Positions 16,581 through 23,759 of a stretch of 34,263 nt of DNA are shown piece by piece; position 1 is the stretch's first letter, and the number at the start of each line of letters is the position of its first letter. The translations under genes were made by a program, and so were the position numbers. Location: NCBI GenBank assembly GCA_031363055.1, contig JANLTP010000148.1:1-34263 (forward strand), in the 5' to 3' direction. Source of the stretch: JANLTP01 sp031363055 (GTDB lineage Bacteria > Pseudomonadota > Gammaproteobacteria > Burkholderiales > Burkholderiaceae_E). The notes under the pieces were generated by a model. The model did not search any database and was not told where the DNA came from. It worked only from the letters and a program-made list of their open reading frames with translations.

Positions 16581-16676
16581 GTGCCCAGAAAGCAACGCGC
16601 CTGCGCGCTTTGCGTGAGGACTCGAAAGGTCGGGCTTGCAAGCCCGACCGGGGCCGCGGCACGTGGCCGAGTCCTC
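16581..16676. repeat. Nested palindromic block with split inverted copy of tRNA-Leu 3' end
   Basis: GTGCCCAGAA (16581-16590) and GAGGACTCGAA (16616-16626) are together the exact reverse complement of 21 contiguous tRNA bases (16524-16544), but are separated by a 25-bp insert (16591-16615) that is itself palindromic (GCAACGCGC / GCGCGCTTTGC). GAGGACTCG (16616-16624) pairs again with CGAGTCCTC (16668-16676), and between them lies a perfect palindrome of two 11-bp arms, GGTCGGGCTTG (16628-16638) and CAAGCCCGACC (16639-16649). GCCGCGGC and CACGTG palindromes follow. I see no encoded protein. It may belong to a repeat family with other copies in the genome, but a single window cannot show that. 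Confidence 0.8.
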
Positions 16677-16811
16677 AACAACTCCCCGCCCCAACAATCG
16701 AAACGCAAAAAAAGCGAAGGCGCAGCCCAACGCCAAGGCAAAGGCGAAGCCGAGCGCCCAGTGCAAAGGCGCAGCCGCGCCGAAACAAAGCAACGCCCAA
16801 GCCCAAACCCA
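16677..16811. other. Low-complexity convergent spacer
   Basis: This stretch lies between the palindromic block and the stop of the phosphoribosyltransferase gene. The plus strand is rich in A, G and C and poor in T, built of degenerate copies of GGCAAAGGCGA and AAGGCGCAGCC. Any frame reads as Lys/Ala/Pro-rich (plus) or Phe/Ala/Leu-rich (minus) low-complexity peptide, and I see no RBS or conserved motif. I regard it as non-coding. Confidence 0.55.
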
Positions 16812-17333
16812 TCACCGAGAAGACCCGCTCCCCCACCTTACCTTCAAATCACTAGGCCGCATATGGTCATACTCCTCAAACGGCTGATGTATCCAAGGAT
16901 TTGTCGGCAAATTCTCAATATAGTAATCAGGCTCAGCCACCGAAGCCCCTTTCCTCCAAATCACCGCCGACCGAATCTCCTCAACCTCCGGATACCGTCC
17001 CTTCAAAGCCGGTATCACCTCCACCAACGTCGCCCCCGAATCCACCAGATCATCCGCCAGTAACCAGCGCCCCGCCGGCAACGCTTGAGCACTACTGATA
17101 TGCTCAGCAATCAACAGCTTGCTCTGCAATGTACCCGCGCTCTCACGATAAGAACTCGTGAACAAAACCCCCAAAGGCCGATCAAACAACCGCGACAAAA
17201 CATCGCCAACCCGCAAGCCGCCGCGCGCCAGACAAATGATCGCATCGAAGTTCCAGCCCGAGTCATAAATACGAACCGCCAGCTTCTCGATCAAGCGGTT
17301 GTACTCGTCCCACGAAACGTACAGATCCTTCAC
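16812..17333 (-). CDS. Purine phosphoribosyltransferase (hypoxanthine/xanthine-guanine type)
   Basis: A 173-residue type I phosphoribosyltransferase. The PRPP-binding loop is LLADDLVDSGATL (about 91-103) and CLARGGLRVGDVLSR forms the conserved Arg-Gly segment; the C-terminal WIHQPFEEYD resembles Gpt/Hpt-like proteins that salvage hypoxanthine, xanthine or guanine to nucleotides. The start is a GTG at 17333 backed by a strong GGGGGAG seven bases upstream. It follows purA by 41 bp, which fits a joint role in AMP/IMP supply. Codon use is unusual: 13 of 20 leucines are TTG, with frequent GGG and AGG and G- or T-ending codons, unlike the CTG/C-ending use around it, suggesting transfer or a different mutational history. 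The substrate base is not certain. Confidence 0.85.
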   Translation of the reverse strand: MKDLYVSWDEYNRLIEKLAVRIYDSGWNFDAIICLARGGLRVGDVLSRLFDRPLGVLFTSSYRESAGTLQSKLLIAEHISSAQALPAGRWLLADDLVDSGATLVEVIPALKGRYPEVEEIRSAVIWRKGASVAEPDYYIENLPTNPWIHQPFEEYDHMRPSDLKVRWGSGSSR

Positions 17334-17374
17334 GGCAAGACTCCCCCAGCTCCAGTCAAAAAAATAGCGTGCCT

Positions 17375-18673
17375 TTATCGGCTAGCAAACGGGTGTCTCA
17401 TCAAGATCGTTTCGAGGCGATCCGGCCCGGTCGAGATGATGTCGATCGGTGCGCCGGCAACCTCGGACAGGCGACCCAGGTAGAGTCGCGCGTTTTTCGG
17501 AAGATCGTCCCATTGCTTGACGCCTTGAGTCGGCTCGGTCCAGCCCGCCATTTCCTCATAAATGGGTTCACAAGTTGCGACCGCATCGGCCCCAAACGGC
17601 AGAATACTGGTCGGTTTGCCAGCGACCTTGTAGCCAACACACAACTTGACTGATGGCATGCCATCCAGCACATCGAGCTTGGTGACACAGAGTCCACCGA
17701 CGCCATTTAACTGGATGGTGCGCTTCAAGGCCGGTGCGTCGAACCAGCCACAGCGGCGCGGCCGTCCAGTGACCGAGCCAAATTCGTTACCTCGGGTACC
17801 GATGTGTTTGCCGACGTCGTCGTGCAATTCCGTCGGGAACGGACCCGAGCCAACCCGCGTGGTGTAGGCCTTCACAATACCCAACACATAGTGCAGTGAT
17901 TGCGGGCCGACGCCAGCCCCGGCAGCCGCCGCTCCGGCCACACAGTTGCTGCTGGTGACATACGGGTAGGTGCCGTGATCAACGTCGAGCAGCGCGCCCT
18001 GCGCGCCTTCAAACAGCAGGTTCTCGCCACGCTGCATGGCTTGTTCGAGCGCGCTCGGCACGTCGGTTACCATCGGCTTGATACGCTCGCCCAAGGCCAG
18101 CGCCTCATCGGCCACCGCGTTGACATCCAGTGCTTTGGCGTTCAGATAATGGGTCAGTGTGAAGTTATGAAAATCCATGACTTCGGCCAGACGGGTGCGA
18201 AACTGCTCGGGGAAATAGAGGTCGTGAATCCGCAAACCGCGCCGACCGACCTTGTCTTCATAGGCGGGGCCAACGCCACGCCCGGTGGTGCCGATTTTGG
18301 CGAGGCCGCGACGCTCTTCGCGCGAGACATCAAGCGCAACATGGTACGGAAGAATCAGGGTGCACGACTGACTGACGCGCAGGCGATCGCGCACCGATAC
18401 ACCAGCCGCCTCAAGTTCGGCAATTTCCGAGAGCAGGGCCGGCGGCGAAACGACCACCCCGTTGCCGATGTAACAGGTAATGCCCGGGCGCAAAATTCCG
18501 GACGGAATCAATCGCAGCACCTGCTTCTTGCCGGCGATGACCAAGGTGTGACCGGCATTGTGGCCGCCCTGGAAACGAACCACACCATGGGCGGTTTCGG
18601 TCAGCCAGTCAACAATCTTGCCTTTGCCTTCGTCACCCCACTGAGTGCCGATAATGACTACGTTCTTGCCCAT
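17375..18673 (-). CDS. purA: Adenylosuccinate synthetase
   Basis: A 432-residue PurA, which joins IMP and aspartate with GTP hydrolysis in the first step from IMP to AMP. The GTP-binding signature WGDEGKGK is at about 12-19, then QGGHNAGHT and GRGVGPAYEDK; GAQGALLDVDHGTYPYVTSSN and the TKLDVLDG guanine-specificity motif are intact. Length is normal. ATG at 18673. It is 9 bp downstream of hisZ and 41 bp upstream of the phosphoribosyltransferase gene, all on minus, so it is part of the long hfq-hfl operon. Confidence 0.98.
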   Translation of the reverse strand: MGKNVVIIGTQWGDEGKGKIVDWLTETAHGVVRFQGGHNAGHTLVIAGKKQVLRLIPSGILRPGITCYIGNGVVVSPPALLSEIAELEAAGVSVRDRLRVSQSCTLILPYHVALDVSREERRGLAKIGTTGRGVGPAYEDKVGRRGLRIHDLYFPEQFRTRLAEVMDFHNFTLTHYLNAKALDVNAVADEALALGERIKPMVTDVPSALEQAMQRGENLLFEGAQGALLDVDHGTYPYVTSSNCVAGAAAAGAGVGPQSLHYVLGIVKAYTTRVGSGPFPTELHDDVGKHIGTRGNEFGSVTGRPRRCGWFDAPALKRTIQLNGVGGLCVTKLDVLDGMPSVKLCVGYKVAGKPTSILPFGADAVATCEPIYEEMAGWTEPTQGVKQWDDLPKNARLYLGRLSEVAGAPIDIISTGPDRLETILMRHPFASR

Positions 18674-18682
18674 AACTCAGTT

Positions 18683-19870
18683 TTACGCTCTGTAATGTTG
18701 CAACTGCCATTTCTGACCATCAAAATGAAGCGTTTCATGACAGGCAAATTCCTGCCACTCGGCTTCATGCCCCGGCAAACTTTGAATCACCACCCGGCCC
18801 TCGGCACGCAGGGCGGCAATCCGGACCAGCAACGCCGGATCGTCCGACCACGGCGCCAGGATGGCGTTGATCGGGGTGTCATCGACCTCCAGCGCCGCCA
18901 GTTCACGCAGCTCCAAAGAGAATCCGGTAGCCGCTCGTGCGCGTCCAAAGGCGCGTCCAATGCCATCGTAGCGGCCCCCCCTCGCGACCGCGCCGGGCAG
19001 ACCGTCGACATAGGCCGCGAACGATATACCGTTGTGATAGCGGTAGCTGCGCAGATCGGCAAAATCAATCAGCAACTCAACGTTGGGTAATCGATCCCAG
19101 ACGGCTGAGCCGATCAGCCGTTCCAACTGATCGAAGACAACATCGAGTGCCGGCAATTTCGGCAACTGCTGACGTGCCCGGACCAATACAGATGCGGCAC
19201 CCCGCGCCGGCCCATGCAGCCGCGTCAGATCAAGCAACGCCTGGCGCACGGTAGCCGGTACTGCGCTCATGCCGAGCTTCAAGGCCGGTGCATCTTTGGT
19301 CTGCAGCAATCTGTAAATCTCGTCCTCGTCGATTGAATCAAGTCCCGCCAGCAAGGCCGGTACGATACCCATATGGCACAGGTCAACGCGGATCGGGATC
19401 GCCTTCAGATCCGCCCGCGCCGACTGAATCGAGCGGACCATCAGCTCGATCACTTCGACATCGGCCTCGACACCTTCATGACCATAGATCTCGACCCCGG
19501 CGTGTATCGGCTCCCGGGTGGCGGTCAATCCGACGGGCCGGGCATGCAATACCGAGCCGCTGTAGCACAAGCGCGTCACCCCGGTGCGGCCCAGCAGATG
19601 TGCATCGATGCGGGCGACCTGCGGCGAGAAATCAGCCCGTACGCCCAAGGTGCGGCCCGATAACTGGTCAACCAATTGAAACGTACGCAAGCCCAGATCG
19701 GCACCGCCGCCCGCCGCCAGAGAATCGAGATATTCAAGCAGCGGCGGCATGACGAGTTCATAGCCGTAGGATCGAAACAGGTCAAGCAGGCGCCTTCTGA
19801 GCTCTTCGATGCGACGCGCTTCGGAAGGCAGAATGTCGGAAATACGCTCAGGCAAAAGCCAACGAGGCAT
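18683..19870 (-). CDS. hisZ: ATP phosphoribosyltransferase regulatory subunit HisZ
   Basis: A 395-residue class II HisRS-like paralogue that has no aminoacylation role and binds short-form HisG for the first step of histidine synthesis. The N-terminus WLLPERISDILPSEARRIEELRR and the motif-2-like LCYSGSVLHARP and RGGRYDGIGRAFGR segments identify the family; the tRNA-binding domain of true HisRS is missing. True hisS is elsewhere in the window (27.1-28.4 kb), which supports the call. It predicts a short HisG in this genome. ATG at 19870, three bases after the DUF2065 stop; purA follows after 9 bp. Confidence 0.94.
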   Translation of the reverse strand: MPRWLLPERISDILPSEARRIEELRRRLLDLFRSYGYELVMPPLLEYLDSLAAGGGADLGLRTFQLVDQLSGRTLGVRADFSPQVARIDAHLLGRTGVTRLCYSGSVLHARPVGLTATREPIHAGVEIYGHEGVEADVEVIELMVRSIQSARADLKAIPIRVDLCHMGIVPALLAGLDSIDEDEIYRLLQTKDAPALKLGMSAVPATVRQALLDLTRLHGPARGAASVLVRARQQLPKLPALDVVFDQLERLIGSAVWDRLPNVELLIDFADLRSYRYHNGISFAAYVDGLPGAVARGGRYDGIGRAFGRARAATGFSLELRELAALEVDDTPINAILAPWSDDPALLVRIAALRAEGRVVIQSLPGHEAEWQEFACHETLHFDGQKWQLQHYRA

Positions 19871-19873
19871 CGG

Positions 19874-20044
19874 TTAGACCCATACAAGTACCAGCAAACC
19901 CAGCAAGACTGCGCCCAGACCCATGAAGCGGATTTGACCATCACGCATCTGCAGCACGCGCTGCATCATATTTCGCCAGGCGACTGGAGACGCCAGCGGC
20001 AGCAGACCTTCAATCACCAGAAACAGGCCGAGCGCAGTGAGCAA
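19874..20044 (-). CDS. DUF2065 small membrane protein (YjeT-like)
   Basis: A 56-residue protein with two membrane helices (about 2-19 and 40-56) around the family motif LFLVIEGLLPLASPVAWRNMM, matching the E. coli YjeT/DUF2065 pattern. The function is unknown. The frame is open far upstream into hflC, but family length and the absence of ATG or GTG there point to the TTG at 20044, with AAAGAG about six bases upstream. It sits between hflC and hisZ, the usual place for this gene in gammaproteobacteria. Confidence 0.78.
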   Translation of the reverse strand: MLTALGLFLVIEGLLPLASPVAWRNMMQRVLQMRDGQIRFMGLGAVLLGLLVLVWV

Positions 20045-20084
20045 ATCGTACTCTTTTCGCCCGAATGCAAGTCGACCGCAGGGC

Positions 20085-20963
20085 TCACTTTCGAGCCGCG
20101 CCAGCGCCCTTGAAAAATTTGAAGAACTCAGAAGTTGAATCGACCACCATGACGTCGCTGCGACTCTTGAACGACGAGCGATAAGCTTCGAGACTCCGAT
20201 AAAACTCGGCAAACTCGGGATTCGTGCCGAATGCTTCGGCATAAATGGCAGTACCTTTGGCGTCGCCTTCACCCTTGATCAACTGGGCGTCTCGATAGGC
20301 CTCGGCCAAAATCACTTCACGTTGTCGATCGGCATCGGCGCGGATCTTCTCGGACTCGGCCGAGCCAGTCGCGCGCCGTTCGTTGGCCACCCGTTTGCGC
20401 TCGGACTGCATGCGATCAAACACCCGATCCTGAACTTCGGAGGCGAAGTCAACACGCTTCAAGCGAACATCGACCACCTCGGCACCGATCTGCTTGGCGT
20501 CTTCGCTGACCTTGCTGCGCAACGAGTCAATGATGGTGGCACGCTGACCGGAAATGACATCAGCGACGGTCCGCTTGGCGATTTCATTGTTCAGAATATC
20601 GCGCAGGCTGCGTGATATGCGATCGGCTGCAACCGTCTCGCTGCCATTGACCGAGCGGATAAACGCCTTCGGATCGACGATACGCCATTTGACATAGGTG
20701 TCAATCTGAACGTTGAGCTTTTCCGAGGTGATGAACCGGTCGACGTCGGCCGTATCGATCGTGAGGATTCGCTTGTCGAAGTACTGGACGTTTTGAAAGG
20801 GTGGCGGCATTTTGAAGTACAGCCCCGGCTTGTCGATCACCTGCTTGATTTCGCCCAAGGCGAACACCACGGCGAACTGCCGCTGGTCAACGACGAACAG
20901 ACAGGATGCTGCGATCGCGCCCAACGCGATGATCAGCAGAACAATGGGAACAAGTCTTTGCAT
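20085..20963 (-). CDS. hflC: HflC, band-7 subunit of the HflKC complex
   Basis: A 292-residue SPFH/band-7 protein with one N-terminal membrane helix (about 4-24). With HflK it forms a large periplasmic cage around FtsH and modulates its proteolysis of membrane proteins. The band-7 domain (about 24-190) and a charged coiled coil with the KGEGDAKGTAIYAEAFG segment are typical. The ATG at 20963 has GAGAG eight bases upstream; an in-frame TTG at 20984 overlapping the hflK stop (TTGA) would add seven residues and is also plausible. Confidence 0.93.
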   Translation of the reverse strand: MQRLVPIVLLIIALGAIAASCLFVVDQRQFAVVFALGEIKQVIDKPGLYFKMPPPFQNVQYFDKRILTIDTADVDRFITSEKLNVQIDTYVKWRIVDPKAFIRSVNGSETVAADRISRSLRDILNNEIAKRTVADVISGQRATIIDSLRSKVSEDAKQIGAEVVDVRLKRVDFASEVQDRVFDRMQSERKRVANERRATGSAESEKIRADADRQREVILAEAYRDAQLIKGEGDAKGTAIYAEAFGTNPEFAEFYRSLEAYRSSFKSRSDVMVVDSTSEFFKFFKGAGAARK

Positions 20964-20980
20964 GATTCGGTCTCTCAAGC

Positions 20981-22252
20981 TCAACGCGCGGGTTCGCGCT
21001 CGCGGCTGCGAATGGCATCACGCGCACGCGGCGGCTCCACCGGCGCCGTTTCGACGGGTCGCTCGGCCGCCGAGGCAGCCGCTACACGGGCCGCTTCGGT
21101 ACTGGCGATGGCCGACAGTCGATCAAGCGGCAAATTCAACAAATTGCCGCTCGATTTGGAGTCGACATAAACCTTGGTCGTGTTCGCATAAACCTGCTGC
21201 ATGGTGTCGATATACAAACGGTCACGCGTGACTTGCGGCGCCTTCACATATTCGACCGCAACTTGCTTGAAGCGACTGGCATCGCCCGAAGCCGTGGCAA
21301 TCACACGCTGCTTGTGTCCCTCGGCCTCTTGGCCGAGACGAGCGGCTGCACCGCGTGCCTTTGGAATCACGTCGTTGGCGTAGGCCCGGCCTTCATTGAT
21401 CGAGCGCTCGCGATCCTGCGCCGCCTTGTTGGCGTCCTCAAAGGCCGCTTGTACTTGCTCGGGCGGCTGCGCTTGCTGAATGGTCACATCGATAATCAAG
21501 ATGCCGGCCTTGTAGAGGTCAGTGATGGCCTGCATCTGCTTTTGCGCTTCCTTGGCAACCGCTTCTTTTTCCTCGTACAGAACCTGATCAACGCCGCGGC
21601 GACCGACGACTTCGCGCATCGCGGTTTCGGCCGCCTGACGGATCAACTCTTCGGGCGACGGACCCGGATTGTTGTTGAACAGAAAAGCGACTGGGTCGGA
21701 CAAGCGATACTGCACCGCCATTTGCATGTCGACAATACTTTGGTCGAGCGTCAGCATCAGGGATTCTTTGAGCACCTTGTTCTTGACGGTGCTGCGATAG
21801 CCAACTTCAACTTGCCGGAGCTGCTGCACATTGACCAGTTCATGATTCTGAATCGGCGTCGGCATGCGCCAGGTGAAACCGGCGCGTTCATTCAAATATT
21901 TGAATTCGCCGAACTGCATGATGGCAGCGGCCTGGCCTTCCTGAACGATATAAAAACCGCTAGCCAGCCAAAGTAACGCAGCGACCGCAGCCATCACGCC
22001 CAAGCCGGCACCCGCGCCGCGCAGATTTCGAGGGCCATTGCCGCCCGGTGTTGCAGGCGGCCCGCCCCGGCCGCCCTGGCCGAAAAACTTGGACAGCTTG
22101 CGATTCAGGTCGCGCCACAGTTCGTCGAGATCAGGGGGACCGTCATTGCCCGGGCGTTTCGGGGGTCGCTGACCGCCGTCGTTGCCTTGGTTTTGATTGC
22201 GACCCCAATCAGGATCATTCAGAGAAAATATTAACCGCAATGGGTTCCGCAT
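20981..22252 (-). CDS. hflK: HflK, band-7 subunit of the HflKC complex
   Basis: A 423-residue partner of HflC. The N-terminal Gly/Asn/Pro-rich cytoplasmic segment holds the PPDLDELWRDLNRKLSKFFG motif (39-58), then a membrane helix (about 83-102), the band-7 domain (about 103-280), a coiled coil, and RDRLYIDTMQQVYANTTKVYVDSKSSGNLLNLPLD near the end, all family hallmarks. The ATG at 22252 makes the gene overlap hflX by 38 bp; most homologues start at a sequence like LNDPDWG about ten residues later, but no ATG, GTG or TTG sits there. The stop is next to or overlaps hflC. Confidence 0.92.
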   Translation of the reverse strand: MRNPLRLIFSLNDPDWGRNQNQGNDGGQRPPKRPGNDGPPDLDELWRDLNRKLSKFFGQGGRGGPPATPGGNGPRNLRGAGAGLGVMAAVAALLWLASGFYIVQEGQAAAIMQFGEFKYLNERAGFTWRMPTPIQNHELVNVQQLRQVEVGYRSTVKNKVLKESLMLTLDQSIVDMQMAVQYRLSDPVAFLFNNNPGPSPEELIRQAAETAMREVVGRRGVDQVLYEEKEAVAKEAQKQMQAITDLYKAGILIIDVTIQQAQPPEQVQAAFEDANKAAQDRERSINEGRAYANDVIPKARGAAARLGQEAEGHKQRVIATASGDASRFKQVAVEYVKAPQVTRDRLYIDTMQQVYANTTKVYVDSKSSGNLLNLPLDRLSAIASTEAARVAAASAAERPVETAPVEPPRARDAIRSREREPAR

Positions 22253-23399
22253 TGGAAAGCCAATTCATCTGGGAAGGTGTTTGGACAGATTTTCGGTCCG
22301 ACATCGCGAGCACAAGATCAGCGACGCCAACTCCAGTTTTGGCACTTAGCCACAACCTTTCGATGTTATCACAGGGACCTCGTTCGAACGAAGCAGGCCG
22401 ACCGATCCGATCGATCTTGTTGTAGACGGTGAGGCGTGCAACTTCGCCGGCTCCGATCTCGTCAAGCACCTGATCGACATGCTGTTGCTGCTCGTCACGA
22501 TCACTCGATGAGGCATCAACGACATGAACCAGCAAATCGGCATCGGCCGTCTCTTCAAGGGTGGCCTTGAAGGCGTCGATCAGGGTGTGCGGCAGGTCAC
22601 GAACAAAACCGACCGTATCGGAGAGCACCAGTTCGTCACCATCGGGCAGGCGCAGTCGGCGCGTCAGGGTATCGAGCGTGGCGAACAGTTGATCGGCGGC
22701 CAACGCACTGGCCCCCGTCAGGCAATTGAAGAGACTCGACTTGCCGGCATTGGTATAGCCAACCAGCGACACCTTGAATACGCCCTGCCGTTCACGACTG
22801 CGACGCCGGGTCTTGCGTTGTTTGGCACTCTTCTCGAGCCGCATGCGCAACTGTTTTGCCTTGACGTCGAGCATCCGGCGATCAAGCTCGACCTGTTTTT
22901 CGCCCGGGCCGCCGCGCACGCCAATGCCGCCGCGCTGGCGCTCGAGGTGCGACCAACTGCGAACCAGGCGACTCATCTGATGCTCGATCTGCGCCAATTC
23001 CACTTGCAGCCGACCTTCGTAACTGCGCGCCCGTCGCGCGAAAATTTCAAGGATCAGTTCAGTGCGATCGATAACCGGCAACGCCAGCAACCGGGTCAAG
23101 TTACGCTGCTGCACCGAGCTGATCGGATGATCAAACACCAGCACATCGATGGCCAGCGTCGCAATGAGTTGACGTATTTCTTCGGCTTTGCCCGAGCCAA
23201 TATAAAGCGCCGGATCGGGTCGCTTGCGATTGACGAGCAATCGTTCAATGACGTCGATGCCGGCCGAACTCGCCAGCAAACCCAACTCTTCCAGCGGATT
23301 CTCTACTCCGGGGTCGCGTTCCAGTCGCACACGAACCAGAAGGCCGCGCGGATGTGCAGCGGCCTCGGCGGCGCCCGTCGATTGTCCGGCCGCGCTCAA
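22215..23399 (-). CDS. hflX: Ribosome-associated GTPase HflX, short C-terminus
   Basis: A 394-residue Obg-HflX family GTPase that splits stalled ribosomes after heat stress. It has the N-terminal HflX domain with VIDRTELILEIFARRARSYEGRLQVELAQ and GGIGVRGGPGEKQ (158-169), then the G domain: G1 GYTNAGKSS (214-222), G3 DTVGF (261-265), G4 NKID (327-330), G5 SAKTG (352-356). Only 38 residues follow G5, about 30 fewer than in E. coli HflX (426 residues), and the end is unlike the usual C-terminal domain; hflK begins inside it. The start is a TTG at 23399 overlapping the hfq stop (TTGA). Probably functional, but the C-terminus deserves a check. Confidence 0.92.
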   Translation of the reverse strand: MSAAGQSTGAAEAAAHPRGLLVRVRLERDPGVENPLEELGLLASSAGIDVIERLLVNRKRPDPALYIGSGKAEEIRQLIATLAIDVLVFDHPISSVQQRNLTRLLALPVIDRTELILEIFARRARSYEGRLQVELAQIEHQMSRLVRSWSHLERQRGGIGVRGGPGEKQVELDRRMLDVKAKQLRMRLEKSAKQRKTRRRSRERQGVFKVSLVGYTNAGKSSLFNCLTGASALAADQLFATLDTLTRRLRLPDGDELVLSDTVGFVRDLPHTLIDAFKATLEETADADLLVHVVDASSSDRDEQQQHVDQVLDEIGAGEVARLTVYNKIDRIGRPASFERGPCDNIERLWLSAKTGVGVADLVLAMSDRKSVQTPSQMNWLSNAEPIAVNIFSE

Positions 23400-23632
23400 A
23401 CTTCCGGCGGCTCCTGATGGAAGTTCACGGCGCGCCCTGGCACGACCGTTGAAATCGCGTGTTTGTAAACCATCTGGGTGACCGTGTTTTTCAACAGCAC
23501 CACATACTGATCAAAGGAATCGATTTGACCTTGCAGCTTGATGCCGTTGACGAGATAAATCGACACCGGCACATGTTCCTTGCGCAGCAGATTCAGGAAG
23601 GGGTCTTGTAATGTCTGCCCTTTGTTGCTCAT
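23396..23632 (-). CDS. hfq: RNA chaperone Hfq
   Basis: A 78-residue Sm-like hexameric RNA chaperone that pairs small RNAs with mRNAs. Sm1 runs over LQDPFLNLLRKEHVPVSIYL to the VNGIKLQGQIDSFDQ segment, and Sm2 holds the signature YKHAIST (about 56-62) lining the proximal poly-U pore. Only a short tail follows. ATG at 23632 with GGGAG five bases upstream. It heads the hfq-hflX-hflK-hflC group and is separated from der by 127 bp that probably contain its own promoter. Confidence 0.98.
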   Translation of the reverse strand: MSNKGQTLQDPFLNLLRKEHVPVSIYLVNGIKLQGQIDSFDQYVVLLKNTVTQMVYKHAISTVVPGRAVNFHQEPPEV

Positions 23633-23670
23633 TTCGGCTCCCGAGTATTTGTTTTCTAGGAATGATCGGA

Positions 23671-23699
23671 GGTTATTTTTCGGTTCGCGGAGGGAACAA
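23671..23699 (-). promoter_or_regulatory. Possible promoter upstream of hfq
   Basis: On minus, TTGTTC (23699-23694) and ATAACC (23676-23671) are 17 bp apart, 39 bp upstream of the hfq ATG. The match is weak, but the der-hfq gap is one of the few long spacers in the minus-strand run, so a promoter is expected here. Confidence 0.3.
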
Positions 23700-23720
23700 T
23701 CGGAATTTACTCTAAATTCG

Positions 23721-23735
23721 ACTTCGATGCGAAGT
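23721..23735. other. Small hairpin between der and hfq
   Basis: ACTTCG (23721-23726) and CGAAGT (23730-23735) form a perfect 6-bp stem with a 3-base loop 24 bp after the der stop. There is no U-tract, so at most a weak terminator or RNA end-stabilising structure. Confidence 0.4.
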
Positions 23736-23759
23736 AGCCCGCCGATCAGGCGACGTTAA

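Noticed and set aside
16524..16676. Integration (att) site at the tRNA-Leu 3' end
   Set aside because: Integrative elements leave direct repeats of the tRNA end; here the 21-base copy is inverted, the only direct copy is nine bases, and no integrase gene follows.
16500..16793. 97-codon minus-strand frame with hydrophobic N-terminus ending in an antisense tRNA reading (PRRGLEPPQCC)
   Set aside because: It reads backwards through tRNA-Leu and its terminator; such tRNA-antisense frames are a frequent annotation artefact, and no RBS or family motif is seen.
16506..17063. Plus-strand frames over the tRNA, palindromic block and phosphoribosyltransferase gene
   Set aside because: They overlap a clear tRNA and a clear minus-strand enzyme and encode only low-complexity Lys/Ala/Pro or Pro/Ser peptides.
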